From Ailanthus altissimus (taxonomy: Eukaryota; Streptophyta; Magnoliopsida; Sapindales; Simaroubaceae): a stretch of 64,000 nucleotides of DNA. Both the position numbers and the translations under genes were made by a program. The stretch lies in the NCBI GenBank assembly GCA_946807835.1, contig OX327686.1, forward strand, positions 8,184,001-8,248,000, read 5' to 3'. Every line of letters begins with the position of its first letter. Position 1 is the first letter of the stretch. This document shows, piece by piece, positions 35,561 through 47,379 of this stretch. Under the pieces are notes generated by a model. It searched no databases. It was not told the DNA's origin and was given only the letters and a program-made list of their open reading frames with translations.

Positions 35561-36000
35561 TAGAATATTACGACCTGACCTTAAAATACTGAAAAGTTTG
35601 CAAATAGGCTCTTAACAGAAAACTATAAACTTCAAGTGGAGCATCCGACAAGCTCCGATTGGTGTAAACTCAGCGGCGTTTGAATACCCGTTGATTGAGA
35701 ATTCATTTGGTCTAGGCGGTGTCGGTCACGTTGCCGTAGAATGGCTAGGATCTGAAGTGATAGTGATCAGTAGCAATGGTGTTTCGGCGACGCATTCGAC
35801 AGTTTTTGACCTCCAATTGACGCGTCGTCGACGGCGTTGAAATGATCGAAGGATGCTGAGTAATTTGAGATGGGCGGTGGCTAACACGTAAGGTTTCAAA
35901 ATTTTTCGGTGACTTTTTGAAAAACTCCGGTGGATTCCGACAGGTTTTGAAAAAATTCTGACAAATCTCCAACTAAACAAAGTGACAGTGAAAAAATCAA

Positions 36001-36013
36001 AACTCTAATACCA
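36001..36013 (-). other. Copia 2 primer-binding site
   Basis: The minus strand reads TGGTATTAGAGTT, close to the initiator-Met tRNA complement TGGTATCAGAGC (C to T change at the seventh base). Confidence 0.75.
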
Positions 36014-36015
36014 TA

Positions 36016-36207
36016 TGAGAAATATAAAAGGGAGTATATTTAACTGTGTCAAATAATATACAAGATTTTCCTTTTTATAAGTCTAAGATAAATACACAAT
36101 TCTTTAATATTTTACATTAATAACATACATATATATATACATATATATATATAGTATGAGAGTATAAAAGAATTATTCTAGAATCATTTCAGAATAATTC
36201 CTTAATA
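36016..36207 (-). repeat. Copia 2, 5' LTR
   Basis: Starts TGAGAAATATAAAAG on the plus strand, two bases from the PBS complement, and ends CCTTAATA. It includes an ATATATATAC run. Confidence 0.8.
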
Positions 36208-36342
36208 TGCTCCGTGCATATTCTTGAGTTGAATTGTCTCAATGTTGTATAATCAATCTTTCTTAAGAGTTGAGAGTGACATTCTCGCTTCTGTTTTCCA
36301 CCTTCTAAATGGTACGAAGAATGTAACATTTTTTTTTATAAG

Positions 36343-37234
36343 TGTTGAGGATTCTTACGCATTCTAATACTTTTTTGGCTCGATATTTAATACCTTAGAA
36401 CTTTTATAGCGCTTTACAGAATCTTTTAATTACAGGTAAAATAAGAATAAACAAGAACAACCAAGAATTAGAGAAAATAATCATACATATACAGTGCAAG
36501 AATATATATGGTTCAGCAATAACCACTTATGTCCATGGTGAATCATATATCATCGCTTCTTTTATTAAGTTCTTTTGTACTCAAAGAACCCTACAGAAAA
36601 ACTTAAGGAATACAACGATAGAGAAACTTCTAAAGGATTTATCCAGTACTTTCTTACACTTATGCACCTAGCACTCAAACACTTTATGGTACGCTTATGC
36701 GTTGGCACCCAACGCCCTAGAGCTACCCCATCCTTTTATTTTTTCTTTTGTTGATACATTGCTAATCTAATGAATTACAAGAGTTTATATAGTGTTGATA
36801 CTGACCTTATAAACCATATTCTTTATTGGAATAAGAGTCCAGGTGCTTAGGAAGTTCAAAACCAAGTTAACTATACAATTATAACCAAAATAGAAATTTT
36901 TTCGAACAGGCAACGCTATAGCGTTGAATGTCCCATGTTGGGCATTAATTTAACTTGTCCAATGCTACGACATTATTCAGCCAATACTGGGACATTAGGT
37001 GGCCAATGATCCGATGTTGAGCATGCTGTCCGCAACGCCGCAGTGCTGAACTCCCAACTGCGGTATTCTCACTTGAGCAGTCCCCTTATGTTTCCATGCT
37101 CCTCCTTAATTTTGCTTCCTGTTTTGCACCTCTTTTCCTCTTTATTGTGTCATTGGCCACATGTTTGACTCTCCCTTAGTTTTCAACTCAAAATTAAATT
37201 ATCTTTAATTTTGAAGCACCAAAATTTTAATAAA
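36343..37234 (-). repeat. 3' LTR of the non-autonomous element
   Basis: Direct-repeat partner of 37965-38870. Contains the GC-richer block at 36910-37070 with repeated 'caacgct', 'gacatta' and 'gcgttg' words. Confidence 0.75.
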
Positions 37235-37886
37235 TCCTTACTTGATTCAAAATCTCTTCAAGAAGCTTTTTAAGGAACCATCAATTCTTACCCAACGCTA
37301 AATTACCCTAGTATCGATTCTAGTTAAGTCTTATGCCCAGACTTAACTCCTTTAAGGCTTATGACTGCGATCTTCAAAGATTTCGAAAGTTTCTTTCTTT
37401 GGGTAGCCATCATAATATAATTTTATAGTATCTTCCAGACACCAACACAATATCTCTATGGCTATATCCTTAATTTGCCATACATTCTCTTTTGACCCAT
37501 GTTATTTTAGATAGATAATCTCCAATACTGCCTTTGGTATGCATCCCTTCAACAACTCGATGTTGAGACCCCGCAACATTCTCTCAAGCATATAGCCTCA
37601 ACCGTGCTTTTCACTCATAGACCTTTAGACACATTTTATATTTCTTCTTCAAAAGAAGTCACCAAGGATTCTTTAATTCTAAATCCTATTCGTAGACTAA
37701 TTGTAGCTCCTCCAACATATTTTTCCTTCTTTTTTCGATTGCTCTTCCATCTCTGTTCTTCGACTTTCCTATGTAATCAACCTACTACACTTCTAGGTAC
37801 TTGATTGTTTCCCTTATTCTTATGTCTCCATACTTATGAGTCTCTATGGTTGAATAACCTATGCTCGACCATTGATCTCTACCATA

Positions 37887-37961
37887 GCTCTGATACCAGT
37901 TTGTTAAGGTATCAGACTTAGCACCAATCCTACATAGGAATTAGCCTTTACTTTGATACCA
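37887..37961 (-). other. Duplicated primer-binding sites
   Basis: TGGTATCAGAGC (37887-37898, complete match to the initiator-Met tRNA 3' end) and TGGTATCAAAG (37951-37961), each followed on the plus strand by GTTTGTT(A/G)AGG. A segment of about 65 bp across the LTR junction appears duplicated. Confidence 0.7.
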
Positions 37962-37964
37962 GTT

Positions 37965-38870
37965 TGTTGAGGATTCTTATGTACCTTAATATCTTTTGGC
38001 CCGGTATTTAACACCCTAAAATCATTAGTATTTTGCAAACAAAATTAATCACAAGTAAAATAAGAATAAATAAGATCAACTAAGAATTAGAGAAAATAAC
38101 CACACATACACAAGGAAAATAATATACATGGTTTGGTAGTAATCGCCTACATTTATAGTGGATCATAGATCCTCGCTTCTTTATTCAGTTCTTTTATACC
38201 CAAAGTACCCCACAAGAGAAATTAAATTAATATAACAATAGAGAATCTCCTAAATGATCTATTCAGTACTTTTTTGCATTTATGCATTCAGTGCTCAAAC
38301 ACTCTATGGTACTCTTTTATGTTTGTGCTCAGTGCCCTAAAACTACCACAATCTTATTTTCTCTCTCTTATTGATATACTGCTAATTCTAATGAACTACA
38401 ATGGTTTATACAGTGTTTATATTGAACTTATAAACCTTCTTCCTTACTGGAATAGGAGTCCACGTGCTTAAGAAGTTTAAAACTGACTTAACTATGTAAT
38501 TAGAGCCAAAATAATTTTTTTTTCGAACAAGCAACATAGCAGCATTCAATGTCCAATGCTTAAGCGTTAATGAGACTTGTCCTACATTACGGTGTTATCC
38601 AACTAACACTAAGATATTCTTACGACTTTGATCCTTTGCTTGGACATTAGGTAGCCAACGCTCCAACATTAAGCATGCTATTCGTAGCTCCGTGATGTTC
38701 TCATTTAGGCAATCTTTTCTTGTATTTTCATGCTTCTCCTTACTTTTGACTTTTCGTTATGCATTTCTTTTGTTCTTCTATTACGTTTTTGACCACATGT
38801 TTGACTCTCTTTTAATTTTTAATTTAAAATTAAATTATTTTTAATTTTAAATCATTAAAATTTTAATAAA
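37965..38870 (-). repeat. 5' LTR of the non-autonomous element
   Basis: Direct-repeat partner of 36343-37234, adjacent to the primer-binding site. Confidence 0.75.
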
Positions 38871-38886
38871 AAAAAATAATGAAAAT

Positions 38887-39000
38887 ATGGTGGCTCATTA
38901 CTTAGCCAAACACAATGTTTGTAATGATGCTAATATGACATGGATTCATTTCATGCCGCGTTTTTTGGGTCAATGTATTTTTACTGATTTTCTTGTTTAA
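38887..39000 (+). pseudogene. LINE-type RNase H C-terminal fragment
   Basis: The frame reads MVAHYLAKHNVCNDANMTWI, then HFMPRFLGQCIFTDFLV and a stop. The pattern N/M-VAH-LAK-H followed by W and a short hydrophobic tail ending 'D' resembles the C-terminus of plant LINE RNase H-like (RVT_3) domains. It begins at the edge of the adjacent LTR, suggesting that the LTR element inserted into, or recombined with, a LINE. Short, so tentative. Confidence 0.4.
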
Positions 39001-40279
39001 TGATAATACACATTCTTCTTTTAAAAAAAAGTTAAATAGAAAATATATTTGGCTCTTTGGTTTATAAAAATAAATCATTCTTTTTTTTTCAAATACAGGT
39101 CAAAAACTCTTTCAATCCAAATTTGGTTTCAAATTCGTTTACATGACGTATTCTGAAAAACGTCTATAATTTATCTCACTATTATATGAAAATGATGTAA
39201 TTTTTGTTGTTTTCATTTGCATATTACTATCTTTTGACCTTACTGACAAACACAACAGTAGCCCAGGCTTACGGCGCATGATCTCATTTCGGGGCTTGAT
39301 CACTCATGCTCATCTTTTAAATTATAAAAAATATTTAATTTAAAATATCACTTTTAGCTTAAAAATAAATTTAAATAGGGGACAAACTCGGATTTACGTC
39401 AACCTAATTAAATTAGGATAAATTTTTATGTTGATGAGACTCAAATTGGTTACTCATTTATTTAAATTAATTTTTAACAATCTATATATATCTTACTTCG
39501 TGATAACTCTAAAAAAAAAAGATAAATTTTTTATTTTAATTTTTTTTGTGTATTTTAAAGTTTTTTTATAAGATTTTTGGGCTAAATTTTTGAGTTCTTT
39601 TTCAATATTTTTGCCTTTTTTTTAGTTTTTCTAGAGCTAATTTTTATGTTTTACTTTTCACATTTTATTATTATATTTTTTATTCAAAAATTAAAATAAT
39701 TTAGTAAAAATTATGTATTTTTTATTTTAAAGGGTTAGATAAATATAAAATTATGAATTACACTCGTGTAAATAGTGTAGCACTTTAATTTTACATAATA
39801 AAAACTTCTTCTACTCCATAATAGAATGTATAATACTTAGTCGCTAATTCCCAATGAACCTATAACTAACAGGAACTCTAAATAAAATAAAGCAGACATT
39901 AATACATCTTAATATTAATTTTTATTCATTCTCAATTACTTAGGCACATACATGCACATTTTAATATGTTTTATAATTTTTTTTAAAAAAAATCGACAAA
40001 ATCTACCTTAAAATTTAAACATTCTTATAATGAGTCAAATACTAGATATGTTTCAAATCTTTGTTTCTAACTTCCAAAGTTTCCACCGGCAAATCACCAA
40101 TATATCATCATACATCCACAGCCACAAATTCATGCACATTCACATACAATGAGTCAAATACTAGATATCCACAACACACGAAATCAATTCTTAAACAAGT
40201 ACGAGGGTGGGCCTTGGCCTTGGATGCCTTTTTAGTTTACCATTATTATAATTTTAGTAAAAAATAAATAAATGTATGT
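39001..40279. other. AT-rich intergenic sequence
   Basis: No gene recognised. Contains an exact 21-bp direct repeat starting AATGAGTCAAATACTAG at 40029 and at 40148. Confidence 0.4.
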
Positions 40280-40584
40280 TATGAATAATAAATTGAAGAA
40301 GAAAAAATTTTGAATTAAAATATAAAGTGTAAATATAAATAAATATTTTTATAAATATATTAATATTTATACTTATTTTTCATTTATACATAAATAAAAA
40401 TATTTATTTATATTTATAGAATGAGGAGATATAAAAGAAATGAAATCTTTTTAATATAAAATTTTGATAAAGGATATTGTTTATAACACTGTTTACTTAT
40501 ATGGTATTATTTATTTATATAGTATTATTTATTTATATAATACTGTTCACTTGTACGGTAGTGTTCACTATTATATTTATAACA
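40280..40584 (-). repeat. Copia 3, 3' LTR
   Basis: Direct-repeat partner of 46385-46677. Contains several ACTGTT(C/T)A(C/T)TT words (40478-40575). Confidence 0.85.
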
Positions 40585-40899
40585 CTCCCTCTTAGACTCC
40601 ACCATAATTCCAACTTTCCCTTTAAGTTACACCATATTTAATTGTATTTTATATTATTAAGGAAAAATTTAGTAGGATAAAAAACTTAAACAAAATAAAT
40701 ACAACTCTATTTTGTATAGCGATGTCGAACGTGTTTAATATTGCCTCATTAAAAATCTTGCCAGTAAAATTTAGTGGGATAAAATCTGGTCAAAGGAAAA
40801 AAGAGTGCAGTACATGTTTGTAACTAATACTTTTCTTATTCTGAAATAATACGGTTCACCTAATGAACCCCACCCCCCCTTAAAAGTAACATCTTATTA

Positions 40900-42480
40900 G
40901 TTTTCCAAATTGTTGAGCCGGTGCATACCAATCTTGTAAACCAGTTTCTCAAAATTTAAAGTTGGTAGAGATTTAGTGAACAAATTTGTAAAGTTGTCAG
41001 TAGAACGTATTTATTTTACATCAATCTTCTTGTTTTGTTGTAGTTCATAGGTGTAGAAGAATTTTGGAGAAATATGTTTGGTTCTATCTCCTTTGATATA
41101 TCTGCCTTTAACTTGAGCAATACAAGTAGCATTATCTTCATATATTGTTCTTAGAATATCTATTGCAGAAGGTAGGTTACATGTACTCTAAATGTGATGA
41201 ATAATAGATCGTAGCTATATGCATTCCCTACTTGCTTCATGGAGTGTAAGAATCTCAGAGTGATTTGATGAGATGACAATAAAAGTTTGCTTTGTGGATC
41301 ACCATGAGATTGTTATAGGTAAAAATATAACCTGTTTGTGAGCAAGCCTTATGAGGATTAGATAAGTACCTAATATCTGCATATCTAACTAGACTTGAAT
41401 TTTCTGTTAATTCATTTGAATAAAATAGTTCCAAATTTATTGTTCCACATAGATAACGAAATATATGTTTAACACCATTCCAATGACATCGAGTTGGTGC
41501 AGAACTAAATCTTACCTATAAGTTTACTGCAAAAGCTATGTTTGGTTAATACATTGGGCTAAATACAATAAAGAATCAATTGCATTTAGATATGGTACTT
41601 ATGGACCAAGTATTTTCTCATCATCTTCTTTGGGATGGAATAGATCCTTTTTAGGATCAAGAGACTGAACAACCATAGGGGTACTTAATGGATGAGCTTT
41701 ATCCATGTTGAATCTTTTCAAAATCTTTTCAATATAGGTAAATTGATGGATAAAGATTTCATTTGATTTATACTCGATCTGCAGGCCAAGACAATATTTG
41801 GTCTTCCTTAAGTCTTTCATTTCAAATTTTTTTTTAAAGTATTCTGCAGTTTTCAAGAGCTCTTTATGAGTTCCGATCAAATTCATGTCATCCACATATA
41901 TAGCTATAATAGCAAATCCAGTGTTTGACTTCTTTATGAATACACATGGATATATTGTGTTGTTAATATAACATTCTTTTATCAAATATTCACATAGACG
42001 ATTATACCACATACGCCCAAATTGTTTTAATATATACAAAGATTTTTGTAGCTTGATTGAGTACAAATTTAGATTACATGCTTCAGGCATTTTAAATCCT
42101 TCAAAGATTTTCATATAAATATCTGTGTTAAATGATCCATATAGATATACCGTTACTACATCCATAAGATGTATACCAAGACTTTTTGAGACTGCCAAAC
42201 TTATCAGAAATCTAAATGTAATTGTGTCCATCACAGGGAAATAGGTTTCATCATAATCAATATCGTGTCTCTGCGAGAAACCTTGAGCAACAAGTCTTAC
42301 TTTGTATCTGATGACTTTATTGTTTTCATTACGTTTTTGTACAAAAATTCATTTATGTCCTACGGGTTTGACATCTTCAGGTGTCTAAACTATAGGTCCA
42401 AATACTTCCCGTTTGGTTAGTGAAGTCAATTCTATTTGAATTGTTTCTTTCCATTAAAAACAATCATGTCTTTCTCTACA
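40900..42480 (-). pseudogene. Copia 3 reverse transcriptase / RNase H remnant
   Basis: The longest intact block is 41599-42234 (211 aa): FLISLAVSKSLGIHLMDVVT, VYLYGSFNTDIYMKIFEGFK, YILKQFGRMWYNRLCEYL, AIYVDDMNLIGTHKEL (YVDD at 41887-41898) and MKDLRKTKYCLGLQIEY. The remainder of RT and the RNase H segment lie in other frames from 41590 down to about 40900. The catalytic YVDD is intact, but the frame is truncated at both ends. Confidence 0.85.
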
Positions 42481-42708
42481 TTCATCAACAGATTGTGGCT
42501 CAAAATTATCATTCATAATTTCAGCAGCTACTGCAAATGAGAATACATTATCAATGATTGTTTTCTCTCGTTGTCCCATTTCTCCTGTATAAGCATAATT
42601 TATACTATTTTCTTCATTTTAAAATTCTTGTGTCTCTTTTGGGACTAATATTTCTTCTAAAACTTTTGTCTCTTTAGGGATATATGTCACTTTAAAGACT
42701 ATTAATCC

Positions 42709-44069
42709 TTATGTTGTTATTGATTTAGAGAATATTGATTCATTTGCTCGAGTATTATTTTTAATAAGATCCAGTGTTTTTATTTTTCTTTTTCGCAGAA
42801 CAATATCCTTTGAACCAATTAGTCTACCACACTTCTGATGTGTTGCAGATAATTCATTTACTGCTATTTGATTAAATTGTTCTACAGGAACAATCACCCA
42901 GGCTGGTGTATTAACAGCTGGTATATATGATTTGGTTTCTTTTGATGCATCTGTAAATGCGTATGGTAATTCATTTGCTATTATTTGAAGATAAATAATT
43001 CTTCGCACCTCATTTTCACATTAAGTTGTGCGATGGTCTAAATGAGACATAGTGATCATTTTTCAAGAAAGTTCATGTCTTACTTTAGGAGGAAAATTTC
43101 TTTCCCCTAATGATGGGAATATTGTCTCATCAAAATGGCAATCCACAAATCGTGTGGTAAACAGGTTACTTGTCAGGGTTCAACATATCTTATAATTGAT
43201 GGTGAGTCAAAACCAACATAAGTTCTTAAGTGATGTTGAGGTCCCATCTTTATACGTTGAGGATGTGCTATAGGTACATATACAACACAACTAAATGTAC
43301 GCAAATGAGATATATCAGATTGATGACCAAGTGCAAGTTGTAATGGAGAGTATTGATGATAAGCAGTGGGTTTAAAATGAATTAATGCTGCAGCATGCAA
43401 TATAACATGTCGCCATGCAGAAGTTGATAACTATACGTGCATCAATAAAGTACATGCAATTACTTGAAGTCGTTTAATTAAGGATTCTGCTAATCCATTT
43501 TGTGTGTGAACATGTGATACATGATATTCTACTTTAATTCCCACTAATGTATAGTAATCATTAAATGTTTTGGATGTAAACTCACCAGCATTGTCTAAAC
43601 GTATTGTCTTAATAGGGTATTCTGAAAATTATGCCCTTAATTTAATGATCAGTGCCATTAATCGTGCAAATGAAACATTTTGTGTAGATAATAAACACAA
43701 ATGTGACCACCGCGCAAATGCATCAATCAAAACCATAAAATACCAAAAATGTCCACTTGGTGGATGAATTAGTCCACATATATCTCATTGGACCATTTGT
43801 AAGACTGATGGAGATTCTAGACTAATCTTAGAAGGTGATAGTCTGATTATGAGTTTGTCTTGTAAGCAAGAAGTACAAATATTTTCATTGGATAATAGAA
43901 TCTTCAGGTTCTTTAACGGATGTCCATGAGAATTTTCAACTATCCTATGCATAATTGTTGATCCTTGATGACCAAGACGATTATGCCATAGTGTAAAATG
44001 TTTTGGATCACTGAACTTCTGGTTCATTACTACGTAGTTTTCAGTTGAGTTTATAACTATATAATACAA
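42709..44069 (-). pseudogene. Copia 3 integrase remnant
   Basis: HHCC domain at 43785-44069 (LWHNRLGHQGSTIMHRI, NICTSCLQDK). The catalytic core at 43440-43770 shows the first Asp (WYFMVLIDAFARWS), the second Asp (IRLDNAGEFTSKTF) and the Glu (HVHTQNGLAESLIKRL), all retained. The C-terminal part is at 43173-43400 (YHQYSPLQLALGHQ, HLRTFSCVVYVPIAHPQRIK, YVGFDSPSIIRYVEP). Farther down, 42709-43008 is linker sequence. The core retains its catalytic residues, but at least two stops break the frame (after KLRA and after MHV). Confidence 0.82.
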
Positions 44070-44559
44070 ACCCGATGAGAAAGCATGAAAATTTTCAAGT
44101 ATGCATTTCTTGTTTGATACATTAGAAGCAATGCAGAGATATTCTACATTATTTTCATTTAAGGTCTCAATATGATATACATTTCGACAGATATCTTTAA
44201 AGCTAAGTAGATTTCTTTTGGAACTACCAGTGTATTAAGCTTTATTTATATATAATTTTGTTCTATTTTCTAACAAGATTGTTGCTCTTTCATAGCCCTC
44301 AATCAGATCTGCAGGACCTGATATAGTATTAACTTTCCCTTCATCATTGTTAGTTTTGAGAAATATTTTTTATTTTTTAAAATAGTGTGTATAATTGCAC
44401 TGTCAGCCAAACAGATATCCCCATCTTTTCTCTTTAGAGTGGACAGTTCATTATTGAAAGCCATATCGTTTATTAAAATATTAATATTAGAAAATAAAAT
44501 AAAAATTACCAAAAACATAAAGAGAAACCAACACAATTAGTAAAAAAATACAATAAAAG

Positions 44560-46370
44560 ATACAATATACTAACATAAAATAAAAGTACAAATATGACAT
44601 AATAAAATTTTAAATAATTAATGCCCTCTTTTCAATTTTCAAAGAAATCAAAGATTTCTAAATGAGTATGATCTACATGATCTGATTCATCAATAAGATT
44701 TGTCTTTATATTCTTCCCATTTCTTTTGACAAATGTCTCATGAGACTCAATTTGATTTCTTAGTGCACGACATGTATGTGACTAATGACCATTTTTCCCA
44801 CATCGATAACATACATTTTCATGATATTTAAGGCGTTTGGTTTTCATATCATTTTCTCTGTTTTGGTGCTTCTATCCTCCTTTAATATATCTCTTTCTTT
44901 GGTATTTATAATCATCCCGAGGGTAATAACCATGCCCTCTTCCTCTTCTACGACCACGTCTAGTATTATTATAAAAATTTGCATTCACTTTAGGGAATGG
45001 TTGAGAATCTGTTGGACATAATTCATGATTTTTCAATAACAGTTCATTATTCTGTTCAGCAACCAGAAGACATGAGATTAAATCTGAATATTTTGTATAC
45101 CGTTGTTCACGGTACTGTTACTGTTAAACCACATTAGAAGCATGAAAGGTTGAGAATATTTTTTTCCAACATATCATACTCTGTCACTTTTTCCCCACAT
45201 AATTTCATCTATAAGGTAATTCTGAACAGGGCAGAATTGTATTTAGCGACAGTTCTGTAATCATGCAATCGCAGGTTCATCCATTTATATTTTATTTTTA
45301 AGAGGAATACATCTTTTTATGGTCAAATCTTTCTTTTAAATTTTTTCAAAGAATCTGCGGGTCCTCTATAGTCAAATATTGAGCTTTTAAGCTCTCATAT
45401 ATATGATGACAAAGAAAAATCATTGCTTTCTCCTTGTTTTGCAGGGATGTATCATTTTTTTTTCAATAGTATTTTTCAAACCATTGGTTTAGAGGTGCAT
45501 ATTAGCATCCAGCACCTATAATAGGTAGTTTTTTTCCAGAGACGTCAAGTGTAGAGATTTACAAGTTTGTCAAAGCTATTTTATTCAAAGGGCCTTTGGA
45601 TATGGAAGAATAAAAGTAAAATTAGTATATAGAATATTAACTTTATACAGAATATCAAAAGCAATATTTAGGAGGTATGACTTTCTTTATATCACTTTAT
45701 AAAATATAAATATCAAAAGTAAAGTTCATGAGGTATTGCCTTCCTTAAACAGAATAATAATAATAATAATTAAGAGGCTTAATATAAATGAAGCAATAAC
45801 AATTAGGAGGCATAGCCTTCCATTCAATTAAGTAATAAAAATAATATAAAACAAAGAATTAGCACAAGAACTTCTTATTTCAAAATCTGAATTATGATCA
45901 AAATAAGCCAATGTAGCAAAGGGGTTGAACCGAAGATCTCCGATTTACTTTATTGACTATCTAAAGTATATTCGATCTTTTATAAGAAATTCATTATTTA
46001 ACAGTTCTAAGGTAGTAAAGACTTAAAGTAAATTATTACAATTATTTTAGAAGGTATACCCTCTCAAAATGTACAGAAAGTAAATAATAGGAAATAAATT
46101 GAATAATTTAATAGAGGGTGAGATTTACAACTAAGGCAGTAGAGCCAACCGATCGATTATCTCACATAATATTTGAAATTTAAGAGAGGGTGTGATTTAT
46201 ATAAATAATAAGAAATAAAATTGCATAATTTAAAATATAGTGTAATTTACAACCAAGACGACAGAGCCGACCGACTGGTTATCCCACATAATATTTAAAA
46301 TTTAAATGAAAGAAAGTAAGTAATTTTTACTTGTGATTATCGTGAATCGTGCTGTGACTACCGCGAATCG
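44560..46370 (-). pseudogene. Copia 3 gag remnant with CCHC zinc knuckle
   Basis: Gag is recognisable from about 45410: ESLKAQYLTIEDPQILWKNL, then KERFDHKK, as in copia UBN2-type gag. Downstream comes QQYREQRYTKYSDLISCLL, then VAEQNNELLLKNHE and a basic RRGRRRGRGY box. The zinc knuckle is CYRCGKNGH, a stop codon, then SHTC at about 44773-44814: the CX2CX4HX4C spacing is kept although a stop sits between His and the last Cys. The upstream part (45450-46370) is too decayed to read. It sits directly 5' of the integrase part in the expected order. Confidence 0.75.
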
Positions 46371-46384
46371 TACTGATAACGTAT

Positions 46385-46677
46385 TGTGAATAATAGGATG
46401 AAGAAGTAAAAGTTTTAAACTAAAATTCAAAGTGAAAATATAAATAAATACTTTTGTAAATACATTAATATTTGTACTTATTTCTCACTCGTACATAAAT
46501 GAAAACATTAACTTATATTTATAAAGTGAGGAAATAAAAAAAAAATGAAAATTTTTTAATGTAGAATTTTAATAAAAGACACTGTTCACTTATATGATAC
46601 TGTTTATATATACAATATTATTCATTTATATAATACTGTTCACTTGGACAATACTATTTATTATTATATTTATAACA
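46385..46677 (-). repeat. Copia 3, 5' LTR
   Basis: Starts TGTGAATAATAGG on the plus strand and ends TTTATAACA. It carries the same ACTGTTCACTT words near 46578 and 46637. Confidence 0.85.
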
Positions 46678-47379
46678 ATATAAATATTTCCCTGTTAAGT
46701 CCAAGCTAAAAATAAAAGCATACAAACTAAATATAAAATCTCGATGTTAAGTCCAAAGCCAAAATCATGCAAAGTTGCAATTTGTGAACTAACTAAATAT
46801 TACATTATTGCCATCTCTAATAAAATCAAGCAAACTTGATACTCTTTATTTTATCTTTGGCAATCTATAATTAAAATAATTTATTATAATAATTAAATAA
46901 AAACTTAGCATGTTATATAAAAATCATATAATTGAAAAATCATGATTATTTACTAATTAAAACATAGCCTAAAAGTTGAAAATAAAGTAATCCAGCTTAA
47001 AGTCAATCGCGTAAACTTTACATAAAAATAAAAATCTAAAAAATTTTAAAACATAGATAGTATTTTTTTTTATCTATTTCAACCTTGTCATAAACTTTGT
47101 ATCTTTAAACAATGTTTATTTTTTACTTTACTCTATCCACCAAAAGTAAAACTTAAATTCAAATTTGTGCACATGTTAAGCCCTTAACCATATTTAAAGT
47201 CAATAAATTACAAAATAAATTAAAAATACGTCTTTCAAGGTTAAAAGTCGACTCGGAAGCCACAATAAATATAAAAATAATAAATATATTTTTAGTTATA
47301 TATATTAAAATTGGATATCTTAAAGCATTTAACTTTCATTATAATAAAAAAAAATCAAAACCTTGTTCATAAGGATACT
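46678..47379. other. AT-rich sequence between copia 3 and hAT 2
   Basis: Nothing recognised. It may be the decayed end of the second hAT element, but no terminal repeat was found. Confidence 0.35.

Larger units (their letters stand above)
31676..36207 (-). mobile_element. Copia 2: Ty1-copia LTR retrotransposon (Ale/Retrofit-like), decayed
   Basis: Two short, similar LTRs (31676-31852 and 36016-36207) bound a minus-strand copia interior. A primer-binding site (36001-36013; TGGTATTAGAGTT on the minus strand) adjoins the right LTR, making it the 5' LTR. An A-run polypurine-like tract adjoins the left LTR. Short LTRs and the RT wording fit the Ale/Retrofit lineage. Gag is missing: between PBS and protease lies a 0.7-kb stretch with a degenerate minisatellite. 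No clear target-site duplication was found. Catalytic residues are lost in protease, integrase and RT. Confidence 0.85.
36343..38870 (-). mobile_element. Non-autonomous LTR retroelement (LARD/TRIM-like), 2.5 kb
   Basis: Two direct repeats of about 0.9 kb (36343-37234 and 37965-38870, both starting TGTTGAGGATTCTTA on the plus strand, roughly 80% alike by eye) flank a 730-bp interior with no pol. On the minus strand the right copy is the 5' LTR: it ends CCTCAACA and is followed three bases later by TGGTATCAAAG, a Met-tRNA primer-binding site (37951-37961). A second, perfect TGGTATCAGAGC lies at 37887-37898. The interior has no recognised domain. The left-hand TG start is intact, but the other LTR ends (TTTATTAAAATTTT) lack canonical bases. 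No target duplication was seen. Confidence 0.8.
40280..46677 (-). mobile_element. Copia 3: Ty1-copia LTR retrotransposon, nearly full length, decayed
   Basis: LTRs at 40280-40584 and 46385-46677 flank a 5.8-kb minus-strand interior in the order gag, protease/integrase, RT, RNase H. On the minus strand the LTR begins TGTTATAAATATAATAG and ends ATTATTCACA (TG...CA; the outer CA of the left copy has decayed). A polypurine tract (AAGAGGGAG) touches the left, 3' LTR. A primer-binding-like TTATCAGTACGA lies a few bases beyond the right, 5' LTR. All main domains can be recognised but are interrupted by stops and frameshifts. A clear target duplication was not found. Confidence 0.88.

Noticed and set aside
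31670..36213. Target-site duplication for copia 2
   Set aside because: Flanks TTTGG and TGCTC do not match; LTR ends have decayed.
40275..46682. Target-site duplication for copia 3
   Set aside because: TATGT and ATATA share too little to call.
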